In this document: in pieces, positions 17,718-27,423 of the stretch | Position numbering within the stretch: position 1 is the stretch's first letter | Layout of the letters: every line of letters begins with the position of its first letter | NCBI RefSeq assembly: GCF_029504575.1 | Contig: NZ_JAQFII010000001.1 | Location: 4,347,001 to 4,411,000, forward strand | Reading direction: 5' to 3' | Length of the DNA: 64,000 nucleotides | Source of the DNA: Streptomyces sp. SPB162 | GTDB lineage: Bacteria > Actinomycetota > Actinomycetes > Streptomycetales > Streptomycetaceae | The notes under the pieces: model-generated | Told to the model about the DNA's origin: nothing | The model's database searches: none | The model's input: only the letters and a program-made list of their open reading frames with translations | Translations under genes and position numbers: made by a program

Positions 17718-18200
17718 ATGACGTTCAAGGTTGGCGACACCGTGGTCTATCCCCATCACGGGGCCGCGCTGATCGAGGCTATCGAAATTCGCCAGATCAA
17801 AGGCGTGGACAAGACCTACTTGGTGCTCAAGGTCGCCCAGGGCGACTTGACGGTACGCGTACCCGCGGACAATGCGGAGTTCGTCGGCGTGCGCGACGTG
17901 GTCGGTCAGGAGGGGCTGGACCGGGTCTTCGAGGTGCTTCGCGCGCCGTACACCGAAGAGCCGACCAACTGGTCCCGCCGCTACAAGGCAAATCTGGAGA
18001 AGCTCGCCTCCGGCGATGTCATCAAGGTCGCAGAGGTGGTCCGCGACCTGTGGCGTCGTGAGCGTGAGCGCGGGCTGTCCGCCGGCGAGAAGCGCATGCT
18101 CGCCAAGGCGCGGCAGATCCTGGTCAGCGAGCTCGCGCTCGCTGAGAACACCAACGAGGACAAGGCCGAGGCTCTGCTGGACGAGGTCCTCGCGTCCTGA
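17718..18200 (+). CDS. carD: CarD family transcriptional regulator
   Basis: A 160-residue RNA-polymerase-binding regulator. The N-terminal RID/Tudor domain reads FKVGDTVVYPHHGAALIEAI and continues to about residue 65; a helical DNA-contacting C-terminal domain includes WSRRYKANLEKLASGD and VVRDLWRRERERGLSAGEKR. It stabilises open promoter complexes, especially at rRNA promoters, and is essential in mycobacteria. It heads the carD-ispD-ispF order common in actinobacteria. Confidence 0.96.
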   Translation: MTFKVGDTVVYPHHGAALIEAIEIRQIKGVDKTYLVLKVAQGDLTVRVPADNAEFVGVRDVVGQEGLDRVFEVLRAPYTEEPTNWSRRYKANLEKLASGDVIKVAEVVRDLWRRERERGLSAGEKRMLAKARQILVSELALAENTNEDKAEALLDEVLAS

Positions 18201-18210
18201 CGCGAGTTCT

Positions 18211-18244
18211 GCCGCGGTACCCGGTTCCGGCCGGGTGCTGCGGC
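18211..18244 (+). terminator. Imperfect hairpin after carD
   Basis: GCCGCGGTACCCGG and GGCCGGGTGCTGCGGC pair with one or two mismatches around TTCC, 11 bases after the carD stop. Confidence 0.5.
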
Positions 18245-18431
18245 ATGCTTGCGTCCTGACGCGGTTCGACCGTTCTTCGGACTGCGTTCTTCAGTTCTGG
18301 CTCTGCGGTTCTGCTCGTTCCGCGGTTCTGCCCCGACGTCTCGGCGTGTACGACCCCGCGGGCTTCTCACGGAAGGGGCCCGCAGCGTCGCACGTTGAGC
18401 CAGTACCCACCTCGGCCAAGGACACAAACCT

Positions 18432-19145
18432 CTGAGTACCGCAGCTGTCATCCCCGCCGCCGGACGAGGCCTCCGGCTCGGCCCCGGCGCCCCCAAGGCG
18501 CTGCGCTCCCTCGGCGGCGTCCCGATGCTGGTGCACGCCGTGCGCGCCATGACCCGTTCCCCCGCGGTCTCGCTGGTCGTCGTGGTCGCGCCGTCCGACG
18601 GAGTGGCCGAGGTCCGGGCCCTGCTCGGTGGTCACGGACTGCCCGAGGACAAGGACCTGCGGATCGTCGCCGGCGGCGAGACCCGCCAGGAATCGGTCCG
18701 GCTCGGTCTGGCCGCGCTCCCCGAGGACGTCGACATCGTCCTGGTCCATGACGCCGCGCGCCCGCTGGTGCCCGTCGAGATCGTCGACGCGGTCGTCGCC
18801 GCCGTACGGGACGGGGCTCCGGCCGTCGTCCCCGGACTGCCGCTGGCCGACACCGTCAAGCAGATCGACCCCGCCACCAACGCCGTCACCGGCACGCCCG
18901 AGCGCGCCCTGCTGCGTGCCGTGCAGACCCCGCAGGGCTTCCGGCGGGACGTGCTGGCCACGGCGCACGCGACGGTGCCGGGCGACGGCGAGGGCGCCAC
19001 CGACGACGCGGGCATGGTCGAGCGGACCGGCGTCCAGGTCGTGGTCGTACCCGGCCACGAAGAGGCCTTCAAGGTGACCAGGCCGCTGGACCTGGTGCTC
19101 GCCGAGGCCGTACTCGCCCGCAGGAGGGCCACCGATGACCTCTGA
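18432..19145 (+). CDS. ispD: 2-C-methyl-D-erythritol 4-phosphate cytidylyltransferase
   Basis: An enzyme of about 237 residues in the MEP isoprenoid pathway, forming CDP-methylerythritol from CTP and MEP. The CTP-binding loop STAAVIPAAGRGLRLGPGAP lies upstream of the first in-frame ATG (18525), so translation must begin earlier. The only plausible codon is CTG at 18432, nine bases after AAGGA; the previous in-frame stop is about 18398. Other signatures are VHDAARPLV, KQIDP and AVQTPQGFRRD. It overlaps ispF by 11 bases. A single A-to-C change or error would explain the CTG. Confidence 0.93.
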   Translation: MSTAAVIPAAGRGLRLGPGAPKALRSLGGVPMLVHAVRAMTRSPAVSLVVVVAPSDGVAEVRALLGGHGLPEDKDLRIVAGGETRQESVRLGLAALPEDVDIVLVHDAARPLVPVEIVDAVVAAVRDGAPAVVPGLPLADTVKQIDPATNAVTGTPERALLRAVQTPQGFRRDVLATAHATVPGDGEGATDDAGMVERTGVQVVVVPGHEEAFKVTRPLDLVLAEAVLARRRATDDL

Positions 19146-19650
19146 CAGCCCTGGCCCGGTCCTGCCGCTCGTCGGCATCGGAACGGACGTGCACGCCTTC
19201 GAGGCCGGCCGCGAGCTGTGGTGTGCCGGCCTGCACTGGCCGGACGCCGGTGACGGCCTGGCCGGCGACTCGGACGCCGACGTCGCCGCGCACGCCGCCT
19301 GCGACGCCCTCTTCTCCGCGGCGGGAGTCGGCGACCTCGGCGCGCACTTCGGCACCGGCCGGCCCGAGTGGGCCGGAGCGTCCGGTGTCACGCTGCTCGC
19401 CGAAGCCGCCCGTATCGTCCGCGAGGCCGGCTTCGACATCGGCAACGTGGCGATCCAGGTGATCGGCGTCCGTCCGAAGATCGGCAAGCGCCGCGAGGAG
19501 GCCCAGAAGGCCCTCTCCGAGGCGGTCGGCGCCCGCGTCTCCGTCTCCGGCACGACCACCGACGGCCTCGGCCTCACCGGCCGTGGCGAGGGTTTGGCGG
19601 CCGTCGCGACGGCACTGGTGGTCCCGACGAGCCGGGGTCCGGCCGCCTGA
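19135..19650 (+). CDS. ispF: 2-C-methyl-D-erythritol 2,4-cyclodiphosphate synthase
   Basis: A 171-residue MEP-pathway enzyme that cyclises CDP-methylerythritol 2-phosphate. The zinc ligands are in GIGTDVHAF and GDSDADVAAHAACDALFSAA, and SVSGTTTDGLGLTGRGEGLA near the C-terminus is the family signature. It overlaps ispD and is presumably translated with it. Confidence 0.95.
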   Translation: MTSDSPGPVLPLVGIGTDVHAFEAGRELWCAGLHWPDAGDGLAGDSDADVAAHAACDALFSAAGVGDLGAHFGTGRPEWAGASGVTLLAEAARIVREAGFDIGNVAIQVIGVRPKIGKRREEAQKALSEAVGARVSVSGTTTDGLGLTGRGEGLAAVATALVVPTSRGPAA

Positions 19651-19668
19651 AGCGGCCTCCAGTGGCCG

Positions 19669-19709
19669 GTGTCGGTCCCGATCCGGTCCCGTGTCGGTCC
19701 CGATCCGGT
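19669..19709 (+). repeat. Two-copy 19-base direct repeat
   Basis: GTGTCGGTCCCGATCCGGT occurs at 19669-19687 and again at 19691-19709, between ispF and cysS. No function assigned. Confidence 0.6.
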
Positions 19710-19851
19710 GGTCGGATGCGGGGTCCGACCAGGGCTTGAGCGGGTTACCCCGCAGGCAGGAGCCACGCCCGGAAGATCGTCCGGCCCGCTCCCCCCGGCA
19801 ACCCGTGCGGAGCGCACCTGGCACGGCGTTTCGCCCACTACCCTTGTTGGC

Positions 19852-21246
19852 GTGACTATTCGCCTGTACGACACCAGCGCTCGGCAGATCCGTGATTTCA
19901 ACCCGCTCACGCCGGGCTGTGTCTCGATCTACCTCTGTGGTGCCACCGTGCAGGCCGCCCCGCACATCGGCCACATCCGGTCGGGACTGAACTTCGACAT
20001 CATGCAGCGGTGGTTCGCCTACCGCGGCTACGACGTCACCTTCATCCGGAACGTCACCGACATCGACGACAAGATCATCGCGAAGTCGGCCGAGCAGGAC
20101 CGCCCGTGGTGGGCGATCGGGTACGAGAACGAGCGGGCCTTCAACAGCGGCTACGACGTGCTGGGCTGCCTGCCGCCCACCTACGAGCCGCGGGCGACCG
20201 GCCACATCCCCGAGATGGTCGAGATGATGCGCGAGCTCATCGACCGGGGCCACGCCTACGTCGCCGACGGCAACGTCTACTTCGACGTGCGCTCGTTCCC
20301 CGAGTACCTGTCGCTGTCCAACCAGGAGCTCGACAACCTGCGCCAGCCCAGCGGCGAGGGCGAGACCGGCAAGCGCGACCACCGCGACTTCGCCATGTGG
20401 AAGTCGGTCAAGCCGGGCGAGCCGTCCTGGGAGACCCCGTGGGGCCGCGGCCGTCCCGGCTGGCACCTGGAGTGCTCGGCGATGGCCCACAAGTACCTGG
20501 GCACCGCCTTCGACATCCACGGCGGCGGTATCGACCTGATCTTCCCGCACCACGAGAACGAGATCGCCCAGGCCAAGGCGTTCGGCGACGACTTCGCCGC
20601 CTACTGGGTGCACAACGCCTGGGTCACCATGAGCGGCGAGAAGATGAGCAAGTCGCTCGACAACTCGGTGCTCGTCTCCGACATGGTCCAGCGCTGGCGC
20701 CCGATCGTGCTGCGCTACTACCTCGGCACCCCGCACTACCGCTCGATGATCGAGTACAGCGAGGACGCGCTGCGCGAGGCGGAGTCCGCGTTCGCGCGCA
20801 TCGAGGGCTTCGCGCAGCGGGTCGTCGAGAAGTGCGGTCCGGTCGCGCCGGCCGCCGAGGTGCCGATCTCCTTCGCCGAGGCGATGGATGACGACCTGGG
20901 CGTCCCGCAGGCGCTGGCCATCGTCCACACCTCCGTCCGGCAGGGCAATTCGGCCCTCACGGCGGACGACAAGGAAACCGCGGTCGCGCGTCTGGCCGAG
21001 GTCCGTGCGATGCTCGGTGTACTGGGACTGGACCCGCTCGACGAGCAGTGGGCCGGCGGCGGGCACGGTGACGACCTGCACGGTGTCGTGGACTCACTCG
21101 TCCGGCTGGTGCTGGAACAGCGGCAGGCGGCCCGGGAGCGTAAGGACTACGCGACCGCCGACGCCATCCGCGACCAGCTCCAGCAGTCGGGGCTGGACAT
21201 CGAGGACACCGCGTCCGGACCCCGGTGGTCGCTCGGCTCGCGCTGA
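19852..21246 (+). CDS. cysS: Cysteinyl-tRNA synthetase
   Basis: A 464-residue class I synthetase. GTG 19852 gives the expected N-terminus VTIRLYDTSARQIRDFNPLT. The zinc Cys (LCGATVQ), the HIGH-like motif PHIGHIRSGL and the KMSKS motif EKMSKSLDNS are all present, with WHLECSAMA and HGGGIDLIFPHHENEIAQ zinc/substrate residues. It charges tRNA-Cys. No T-box leader is visible in the 200 bases upstream. Confidence 0.96.
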   Translation: MTIRLYDTSARQIRDFNPLTPGCVSIYLCGATVQAAPHIGHIRSGLNFDIMQRWFAYRGYDVTFIRNVTDIDDKIIAKSAEQDRPWWAIGYENERAFNSGYDVLGCLPPTYEPRATGHIPEMVEMMRELIDRGHAYVADGNVYFDVRSFPEYLSLSNQELDNLRQPSGEGETGKRDHRDFAMWKSVKPGEPSWETPWGRGRPGWHLECSAMAHKYLGTAFDIHGGGIDLIFPHHENEIAQAKAFGDDFAAYWVHNAWVTMSGEKMSKSLDNSVLVSDMVQRWRPIVLRYYLGTPHYRSMIEYSEDALREAESAFARIEGFAQRVVEKCGPVAPAAEVPISFAEAMDDDLGVPQALAIVHTSVRQGNSALTADDKETAVARLAEVRAMLGVLGLDPLDEQWAGGGHGDDLHGVVDSLVRLVLEQRQAARERKDYATADAIRDQLQQSGLDIEDTASGPRWSLGSR

Positions 21247-21330
21247 GCGCGTCACCGTGCGGCCCCGCCTGATCAGCCCAGCCCCCTATACGTCAGTACA
21301 TTTTCAGCAGCGAAGAAGTGAGAGTGCCCC

Positions 21331-22287
21331 ATGGCCGGGAACAGCCAGCGCAGGAACCGCCGTACCTCCAACAAGAAGGGCATGAAGGTCGGCACCGGCG
21401 GTCACCGGCGTAAGGCTCTGGAGGGCAAGGGCCCGACCCCGCCCGCCGCGGACCGCAAGGGCCACAAGAAGAACCGCGTCGCGAAGGCCGTTGCCAAGCG
21501 GACCGTGTCGTCGCAGTCGCGCCGCCCGTCGGGCCGTGGCGCGAAGTCCACGGCCGAGCTGGTCGTGGGCCGCAACTCGGTGGTCGAGGCGCTGCGCGCC
21601 GAGATCCCGGCGACCGCCGTCTACGTCCAGCAGTACATCGACACCGACGACCGCGTGCGCGAGGCCATCAAGCTCGCGACCGACCGCGGCGTCCCGCTGA
21701 TGGAGGCCGCGCGCCCCGAGCTGGACCGGATGACGAACGGTCTGAACCACCAGGGCATGGTCCTGCAGATTCCGGCGTACGAGTACGCGCACCCGGAGGA
21801 CCTGCTGGAGACCGCGGCCAACAGCCACGAGGCCCCGCTGATCATGGCGCTGGACGGCATCACCGACTCGCGGAACCTCGGTGCGATCGTCCGCTCCATG
21901 GCCGCGTTCGCCGGGCACGGCGTCGTCGTCCCCGAGCGCCGCGCGGCGGGCATGACCGCCGGTGCGTGGAAGACCTCCTCGGGTGCCGCCGCCCGCGTCC
22001 AGGTCGCCCGCGCCACCAACCTGACCCGGACGCTGGAGGCCTACCAGAAGGCCGGTCTGATCGTCGTCGGCCTGGCGGCCGACGGCGATGTGGACCTGCA
22101 CGAGCTGGAGGCGCTGGCCGGCCCCGTCGTGATCGTCGCGGGTTCCGAGGGCAAGGGCCTGTCCCGCCTCGTCGGCGAGACCTGCGACTACCTGGTGCGC
22201 ATCCCGATGCCGGGTGGCTCGGAGTCCCTCAACGCGGGCGTCGCCGCCGGCATCGTCCTGTACGAGGCGGCCCGCCGTCGCGCGTGA
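21331..22287 (+). CDS. rlmB: 23S rRNA (guanosine-2'-O-)-methyltransferase RlmB
   Basis: A 318-residue SPOUT methyltransferase of the TrmH/RlmB type. A basic N-terminal extension (NSQRRNRRTSNKKGMKVGTG) of about 70 residues precedes the substrate-binding domain. The SPOUT motifs are TDSRNLGAIVRSMAAFAGHG (motif 1), VIVAGSEGKGLSRLV (motif 2) and IPMPGGSESLNAGVAAGIVL (motif 3). It modifies G2251 (E. coli numbering) in 23S rRNA. It follows cysS, as in most actinobacteria. Confidence 0.93.
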   Translation: MAGNSQRRNRRTSNKKGMKVGTGGHRRKALEGKGPTPPAADRKGHKKNRVAKAVAKRTVSSQSRRPSGRGAKSTAELVVGRNSVVEALRAEIPATAVYVQQYIDTDDRVREAIKLATDRGVPLMEAARPELDRMTNGLNHQGMVLQIPAYEYAHPEDLLETAANSHEAPLIMALDGITDSRNLGAIVRSMAAFAGHGVVVPERRAAGMTAGAWKTSSGAAARVQVARATNLTRTLEAYQKAGLIVVGLAADGDVDLHELEALAGPVVIVAGSEGKGLSRLVGETCDYLVRIPMPGGSESLNAGVAAGIVLYEAARRRA

Positions 22288-22376
22288 ACCCTGACGCGCG
22301 ACGCGTGACGCGCGACGCGCGCTGTGGGACACGTGACGCGCGCTGTGTGACGTTGACGTACGACGTTGACGCGTGA
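22288..22376. repeat. GACGCG-rich short repeat tract after rlmB
   Basis: A stretch of overlapping GACGCGCGAC, GTGACGCGCG and GACGTTGACG words, including GTGACGCGCGCTGTG twice. It lies between the rlmB stop and its terminator. It has no fixed spacer and unit, so it is not a CRISPR. Confidence 0.55.
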
Positions 22377-22384
22377 TGACCCCC

Positions 22385-22419
22385 GTGGACCCGGACCGAT
22401 CACCTCGTTCCGGGTCCAC
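22385..22419 (+). terminator. Hairpin terminator after rlmB
   Basis: GTGGACCCGGA (22385-22395) pairs perfectly with TCCGGGTCCAC (22409-22419) around a 13-base loop. Confidence 0.7.
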
Positions 22420-22545
22420 GATCTTTGCCGGGACAAATCCGCATCCTCCCCGGCCAGGGCCCCAATCCTGTTGATCTTGACGGGTCTCGGACATCCAACG
22501 TGGCGTCGGCAGTGTCCTAACCGTCCGTCACTCGGTTAGTGGAGT

Positions 22546-24165
22546 GTGGACACCAGAACACCCCGCACTCCTACGGGGGGTGGGACGCCCGGGTTCGACG
22601 AGCCTGCCCTGAGCATGCTCAAGGTTCCGAGCGACCCGGCCCAGGTCATCGTCAACCACGCGAGTTTCCGCGTCCGGCTCGGCGCGACCTCGGCCCGTGC
22701 CCTGAGCCTCGACGAGACCGCGCGGATCCCCGTCATTCCCAGCTCCGTCAAGCGACGGGCCGCACCGGTGGTGTGGTCCGGCAGGACCGAGCCCGGCGAC
22801 CCGGCCGCCGGCCGGCTCCTGCAGGCGGTCCGCCACGCCGGCGCGGAGTCCGGCTCCGGACGCTCCGGCCCCGACACACCCGCCGGCTCGACGCAGCTGC
22901 TGCCGCGGATCGACGCGGCCGCGAGGACGACGCCCGGCGTCGTCGGCCCGCGCATGCCGGAACCCGAGCTGCTGCGCGGCGTCCGGCCGGCGCGCGGCGC
23001 CTTCGACGACAACGGTTACGACGGCTTTGACGACGAGTTCGGCGCCGGCCGCGGCAAGGGCCCGACGGCCGGATCCGACGAGCAGGCCGGGATCCGGCGC
23101 GGCCGCAATACCGAACCGGTCCGGCACGCCTGGTACCCCGGGCACCGGATGAACCTCGGCGTCGTCCTGCTCCCGCTGCGCGTCTTCCTCGGCCTCATCT
23201 CGGTCTACGCCGGCATGAGCAAGCTCTGCGACCCCGTGTACTTCGACGGCGGCGAGCGCGGCTCAATGGTCAAGTGGCTGACGTCGCTGCACCCTTGGGC
23301 CGCCGCGGCGCCGTTGCGCGACCTCGCGCTCACGCACCCCGTGGGCGCCGGGCTGACCATCGCCTTCCTGCAGGTGATCGTCGGCGTGCTCACGATCTGC
23401 GGGCTGTGGCAGCGGGTCGCCGCGTCCGTCGCCGCCGCCCTCTCCGTGGCGTTGCTGGTGACGGTGACCTGGCGCACGGTCCCGGTCTACGACGCGCCGG
23501 ACTTCATCTACCTCGCCGCCTGGAGCCCGCTGGTCATCGCGGGCGCCCCCGTCTACTCCGTGGACGGCCGCCTCGCGGGCGAGGCATGGCGCCGGCTCGG
23601 GCCGCGCGCCGATCTGTGGGACCTGCGCAAGCGGGTGCTGCGCCGTGGCGTGGTGCTGGCCACGGTCTTCGTCGGCCTGACGCTGGTGTGCGGCTCGGTG
23701 CTGGGTGCCGCGGTGCGGTCGTCCAGCACGCACACGGACGCGCCGGCCCCGGAGCGCGTCCCCGTCAACAACCTGCCGGGCACCCCGCTGCCCGAGGTGT
23801 CGGGGACGGCCACGCCCGGCAAGCCCAAGCCGACCCCGAAGCCGTCGAAGTCCGCCGGTGCCAAGAAGAAGCCGTCGAAGTCGCCATCGGCGTCGCCGAC
23901 CGGCACTCGCAGGAGCGGCGGCACGGGCAGCGGCAGCACGGGCAGCGGGAGCAGCAGCAGTGGCAAGCCGCGCGAGTCCTCATCGCGGCCGACGCAGTCC
24001 AGCACCCCGCACCAGACCCACCGTCCGACCACTGCGCCGACGACCAGCAGGGGCACCGTGCACGACCCGATCGGCGGCCTCCTGGGCAGCGGATCACCCG
24101 CCGGGTTGCTGCTCGGCCGGTCGGGGCCGTCCGGTGACGCCGGAGGCACCGGCGGAGCGGCCTGA
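22546..24165 (+). CDS. DoxX-family membrane protein with long Ser/Pro-rich tail
   Basis: A 539-residue protein. Residues about 1-195 are polar and disordered. Four membrane helices of DoxX type follow (VVLLPLRVFLGLISVYAGMS, PVGAGLTIAFLQVIVGVLTI, VAASVAAALSVALLVTV, and a helix at VLATVFVGLTLVCGSVLG). The last 150 residues are a Thr/Ser/Pro/Lys-rich extracellular-type tail. DoxX proteins are linked to quinone or redox chemistry at the membrane, but a role here cannot be read from sequence. The GTG start at 22546 is uncertain; ATG 22615 is an alternative. Confidence 0.8.
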   Translation: MDTRTPRTPTGGGTPGFDEPALSMLKVPSDPAQVIVNHASFRVRLGATSARALSLDETARIPVIPSSVKRRAAPVVWSGRTEPGDPAAGRLLQAVRHAGAESGSGRSGPDTPAGSTQLLPRIDAAARTTPGVVGPRMPEPELLRGVRPARGAFDDNGYDGFDDEFGAGRGKGPTAGSDEQAGIRRGRNTEPVRHAWYPGHRMNLGVVLLPLRVFLGLISVYAGMSKLCDPVYFDGGERGSMVKWLTSLHPWAAAAPLRDLALTHPVGAGLTIAFLQVIVGVLTICGLWQRVAASVAAALSVALLVTVTWRTVPVYDAPDFIYLAAWSPLVIAGAPVYSVDGRLAGEAWRRLGPRADLWDLRKRVLRRGVVLATVFVGLTLVCGSVLGAAVRSSSTHTDAPAPERVPVNNLPGTPLPEVSGTATPGKPKPTPKPSKSAGAKKKPSKSPSASPTGTRRSGGTGSGSTGSGSSSSGKPRESSSRPTQSSTPHQTHRPTTAPTTSRGTVHDPIGGLLGSGSPAGLLLGRSGPSGDAGGTGGAA

Positions 24166-24187
24166 CGGGCTCGGCTCCCCGTACGAC

Positions 24188-24230
24188 GTGGCGGTGGCCC
24201 GCACCCTTCGGGGGTGCGGGCCACCGCCAC
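24188..24230. terminator. Bidirectional hairpin terminator
   Basis: A perfect 19-base-pair stem (24188-24206 with 24212-24230) with a TTCGG loop between convergent genes. Confidence 0.9.
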
Positions 24231-24371
24231 GTTCGCGGTCGGAGGGCGTGACGGGGCCTGTAGGGGCCGCGGAGGGCTGGAGGCGTCCTGGGTCCGGCGA
24301 CGTACGTACGGAAGGCGCAGGACCCCGCCCAGGGATCCCGCAGACGTTCCGTCGGCTCCCGGCTCAGCGGC

Positions 24372-25097
24372 TCAACGCTGGAGAGCGGCCAGCTCCTTGG
24401 CGGCCTCGGTGAGGTCCTTCGCCGTGTCAATGGCCCGCCAGTACGCGCCGTGCGGGATCGGGAAGCCGGCGAGGCGGCGTTCGCGCGCGAGCCGGGGGAA
24501 CGTGGTGCGCTCGTGGTCGCCCAGGGCCGGCAGCAGCCCGGCGAACTCCGGGTCGAAGACGTACACGCCCGCGTTGATCAGGAAGGGGGAGGGCGGGGAC
24601 TCGATGAAGTCGAGGATCTGCCCGAACTCGTTGGTCTCCACGGCGCCCCACGGGATCCGGGGGCGGGCCAGCGCCAGCGTGGCGACCGCGGCGCGCTCGT
24701 GGTGGAACGCGGCCATCTCGCGCAGCGAGAAGCGGGTCCAGATGTCGCCGTTGGTGGCGTACCAGGGCTCGTCGGGGCGCGGGAGCGACGCGGCGGCGTA
24801 CTTGAGCCCGCCGCCGCGGCCCAGCGGTTCCTTCTCGACGACGGTGGTGACGTTCAGCGGCAACCGGGCCGCGTCCAGCCACTCCTGGAGCACTTCGGCG
24901 AGGTGGCCGCACGAGACGACGGCGTCGGTGACGCCCTCGGCGGCCAGCCAGTCGAGCTGGTGGCCGATGATCGGTGTCCCGGTGCCCGGGATCTCGACCA
25001 TCGGCTTGGGACGGTCGTCGGTGTAGGGCCGCAGTCGCGACCCCTGCCCTCCGGCGAGGAGGACGGCCTGGGTCACGGTGGGAGCGCCGTTCGTCAT
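24372..25097 (-). CDS. Sugar-phosphate nucleotidyltransferase
   Basis: A 241-residue NTP-transferase. The nucleotide-binding signature is VLLAGGQGSRLRPYTDDRPK with P-M after it, and NGDIWTRFSLREM carries the metal-binding Asp. FINAGVYVFDPE-type segment PFLINAGVYVFDPEF contacts the sugar. It resembles mannose-1-phosphate guanylyl- and glucose-1-phosphate thymidylyl-transferases but lacks their C-terminal domain, so the substrate is open. Confidence 0.87.
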   Translation of the reverse strand: MTNGAPTVTQAVLLAGGQGSRLRPYTDDRPKPMVEIPGTGTPIIGHQLDWLAAEGVTDAVVSCGHLAEVLQEWLDAARLPLNVTTVVEKEPLGRGGGLKYAAASLPRPDEPWYATNGDIWTRFSLREMAAFHHERAAVATLALARPRIPWGAVETNEFGQILDFIESPPSPFLINAGVYVFDPEFAGLLPALGDHERTTFPRLARERRLAGFPIPHGAYWRAIDTAKDLTEAAKELAALQR

Positions 25098-25167
25098 GCC
25101 CGGCACCCTACGGGACCCCGTTGTCGTGGTGACGGCGTCCCCGGGCGACGGGGGACGCCCCTCATGG

Positions 25168-25581
25168 TCAGTAGACGGACGCGACGCCGGTCGCGAACGA
25201 GGTGTCGCACACCGGACGCGAGAAGGACTGGGCGCGGACCGGACCGTACTTGGCGACGGCGGCGCGGCCGAGCGACCGGGCGATCGACGTGCAGTACTGC
25301 GCCAGCGACGGCCTGGTGGCCATCTCCGCCTGCAGGTCGGTCAGTACGACGCCCGCGGACTTGTGCTGGAGTTCGTCCAGCAGGCGGGTGCGCAGCATCT
25401 CCTGCGGCTCCTTCGAGGACGGAACGACCTCGGGTTTGTTGTGCGAGGCCGTGAGCACCTGGGCCTCGGAGGCGGAGGTCGCCCACGGGACGCGGGTGAC
25501 GGCGAGGGTCCCGGACAGCACGAGGACGACCGGGAGTACGAGCGCGAATGTCTTGCCGATGCGGCGAGCTACCTGGTTCAC
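25168..25581 (-). CDS. Exported or membrane-anchored protein of unknown function
   Basis: A 137-residue protein with an N-terminal signal or anchor (GKTFALVLPVVLVLSGTLAV) and a polar mature part containing two Cys (SLAQYCTSIARSLG and FSRPVCDTSFATG) that could form a disulphide outside the cell. I do not recognise the family. It lies between the nucleotidyltransferase and msiK, all on the minus strand, with gaps of 70 and 211 bases. Confidence 0.7.
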   Translation of the reverse strand: MNQVARRIGKTFALVLPVVLVLSGTLAVTRVPWATSASEAQVLTASHNKPEVVPSSKEPQEMLRTRLLDELQHKSAGVVLTDLQAEMATRPSLAQYCTSIARSLGRAAVAKYGPVRAQSFSRPVCDTSFATGVASVY

Positions 25582-25731
25582 GCTCGCGATCGTAGCGATG
25601 GGTGATGGAAGGGAGACATTCCGTCACCCTGCCGGGTGAGGGGAATCGCTGATACGGGTGCGGCCGGTTGACGAACAGGGTCGAAAGGACCGATCTGTAC
25701 GGGTATTTGTCGACACCGCGACGCACAACGC

Positions 25732-25768
25732 GGAACGGCCGCCCACAGGTTGCGTGGACGGCCGTTCC
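25732..25768. terminator. Hairpin terminator after msiK
   Basis: GGAACGGCCG (25732-25741) pairs with CGGCCGTTCC (25759-25768), 25 bases past the msiK stop on the minus strand. Confidence 0.7.
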
Positions 25769-25792
25769 GAACTGCTTATATGCCCGCTGGAA

Positions 25793-26911
<1,119 letters not shown>

Positions 26912-27113
26912 AGCTGATGCGCCCTTCACCGGCAGGAACGTGCCGGACGATCCGAGTAAAGGAAAGATTGGTCTAGTCCGCAGAACGCGAACTGACCGTG
27001 ACGCTACCCGCCGCCTGCCCCTTTGTCAGTAGCCCCAGGTCCCCGACTTTTCCGCTACCCCCGGCACCCCCGGCCTTGAGTACACTTCTCCTGGCCCCAC
27101 CCACCGGGACCAG

Positions 27114-27187
27114 GCCCCCTTAGCTCAGCTGGCCAGAGCACCGCTCTTGTAAAGCGAAGGTCGTCGGTTCGAATCCGACAGGGGGCT
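27114..27187 (+). tRNA. tRNA-Thr (anticodon TGT)
   Basis: A complete cloverleaf: acceptor GCCCCCT (27114-27120) pairs with AGGGGGC (27180-27186), D-arm TAGCTCAGCTGGC, anticodon loop CTTGTAA with TGT, and T-arm GTCGGTTCGAATCCGAC. No encoded CCA. It marks the left edge of the accessory region. Confidence 0.96.
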
Positions 27188-27189
27188 CA

Positions 27190-27423
27190 CCGCTTCACCT
27201 CGGATGAGCTGCAGGTTTGGCCTTCTGGGAGCTTCGCCAACGGCCTCGGACGACCCGTCCGGGGCCGCTTGCGTGAGCGATGCGTGAGCGGACGGCCCAA
27301 CCTGCTCCTGGACTGAGTCGAACGGGGGAGCACCGTTCGGCCCGTTCGCCCTGCTCGCGCGGGGTACGAGGAGCGCGGCGCGCTCGGCGATGGCGCGGTC
27401 GAATTCCGGCAGCAGGCTGGTGT
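27190..27423 (-). pseudogene. C-terminal fragment of an island gene, reading toward tRNA-Thr
   Basis: On the minus strand a frame without stops encodes LLPEFDRAIAERAALLVPRA, then PPFDSVQEQVGPSAHASLTQ, and continues through the tRNA (SNRRPSLYK) to a stop at 27125. Its 5' side is cut where toxin-like DNA begins at about 27424. Reading through a tRNA is common where an integrated element's terminal gene meets its attachment site. I cannot name the parent gene. Confidence 0.35.
27269..27329. repeat. Direct repeat, left copy (61 bases)
   Basis: Matches 43118-43178 at 58 of 61 positions in the same orientation. The first 34 bases are identical (TTGCGTGAGCGATGCGTGAG and on). It starts 82 bases after the tRNA-Thr gene. 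Both copies encode VGPSAHASLTQ on the minus strand. Confidence 0.9.

Noticed and set aside
22288..22376. GACGCG repeat tract considered as a CRISPR-like array
   Set aside because: Units vary in length and there are no unique spacers or cas genes.
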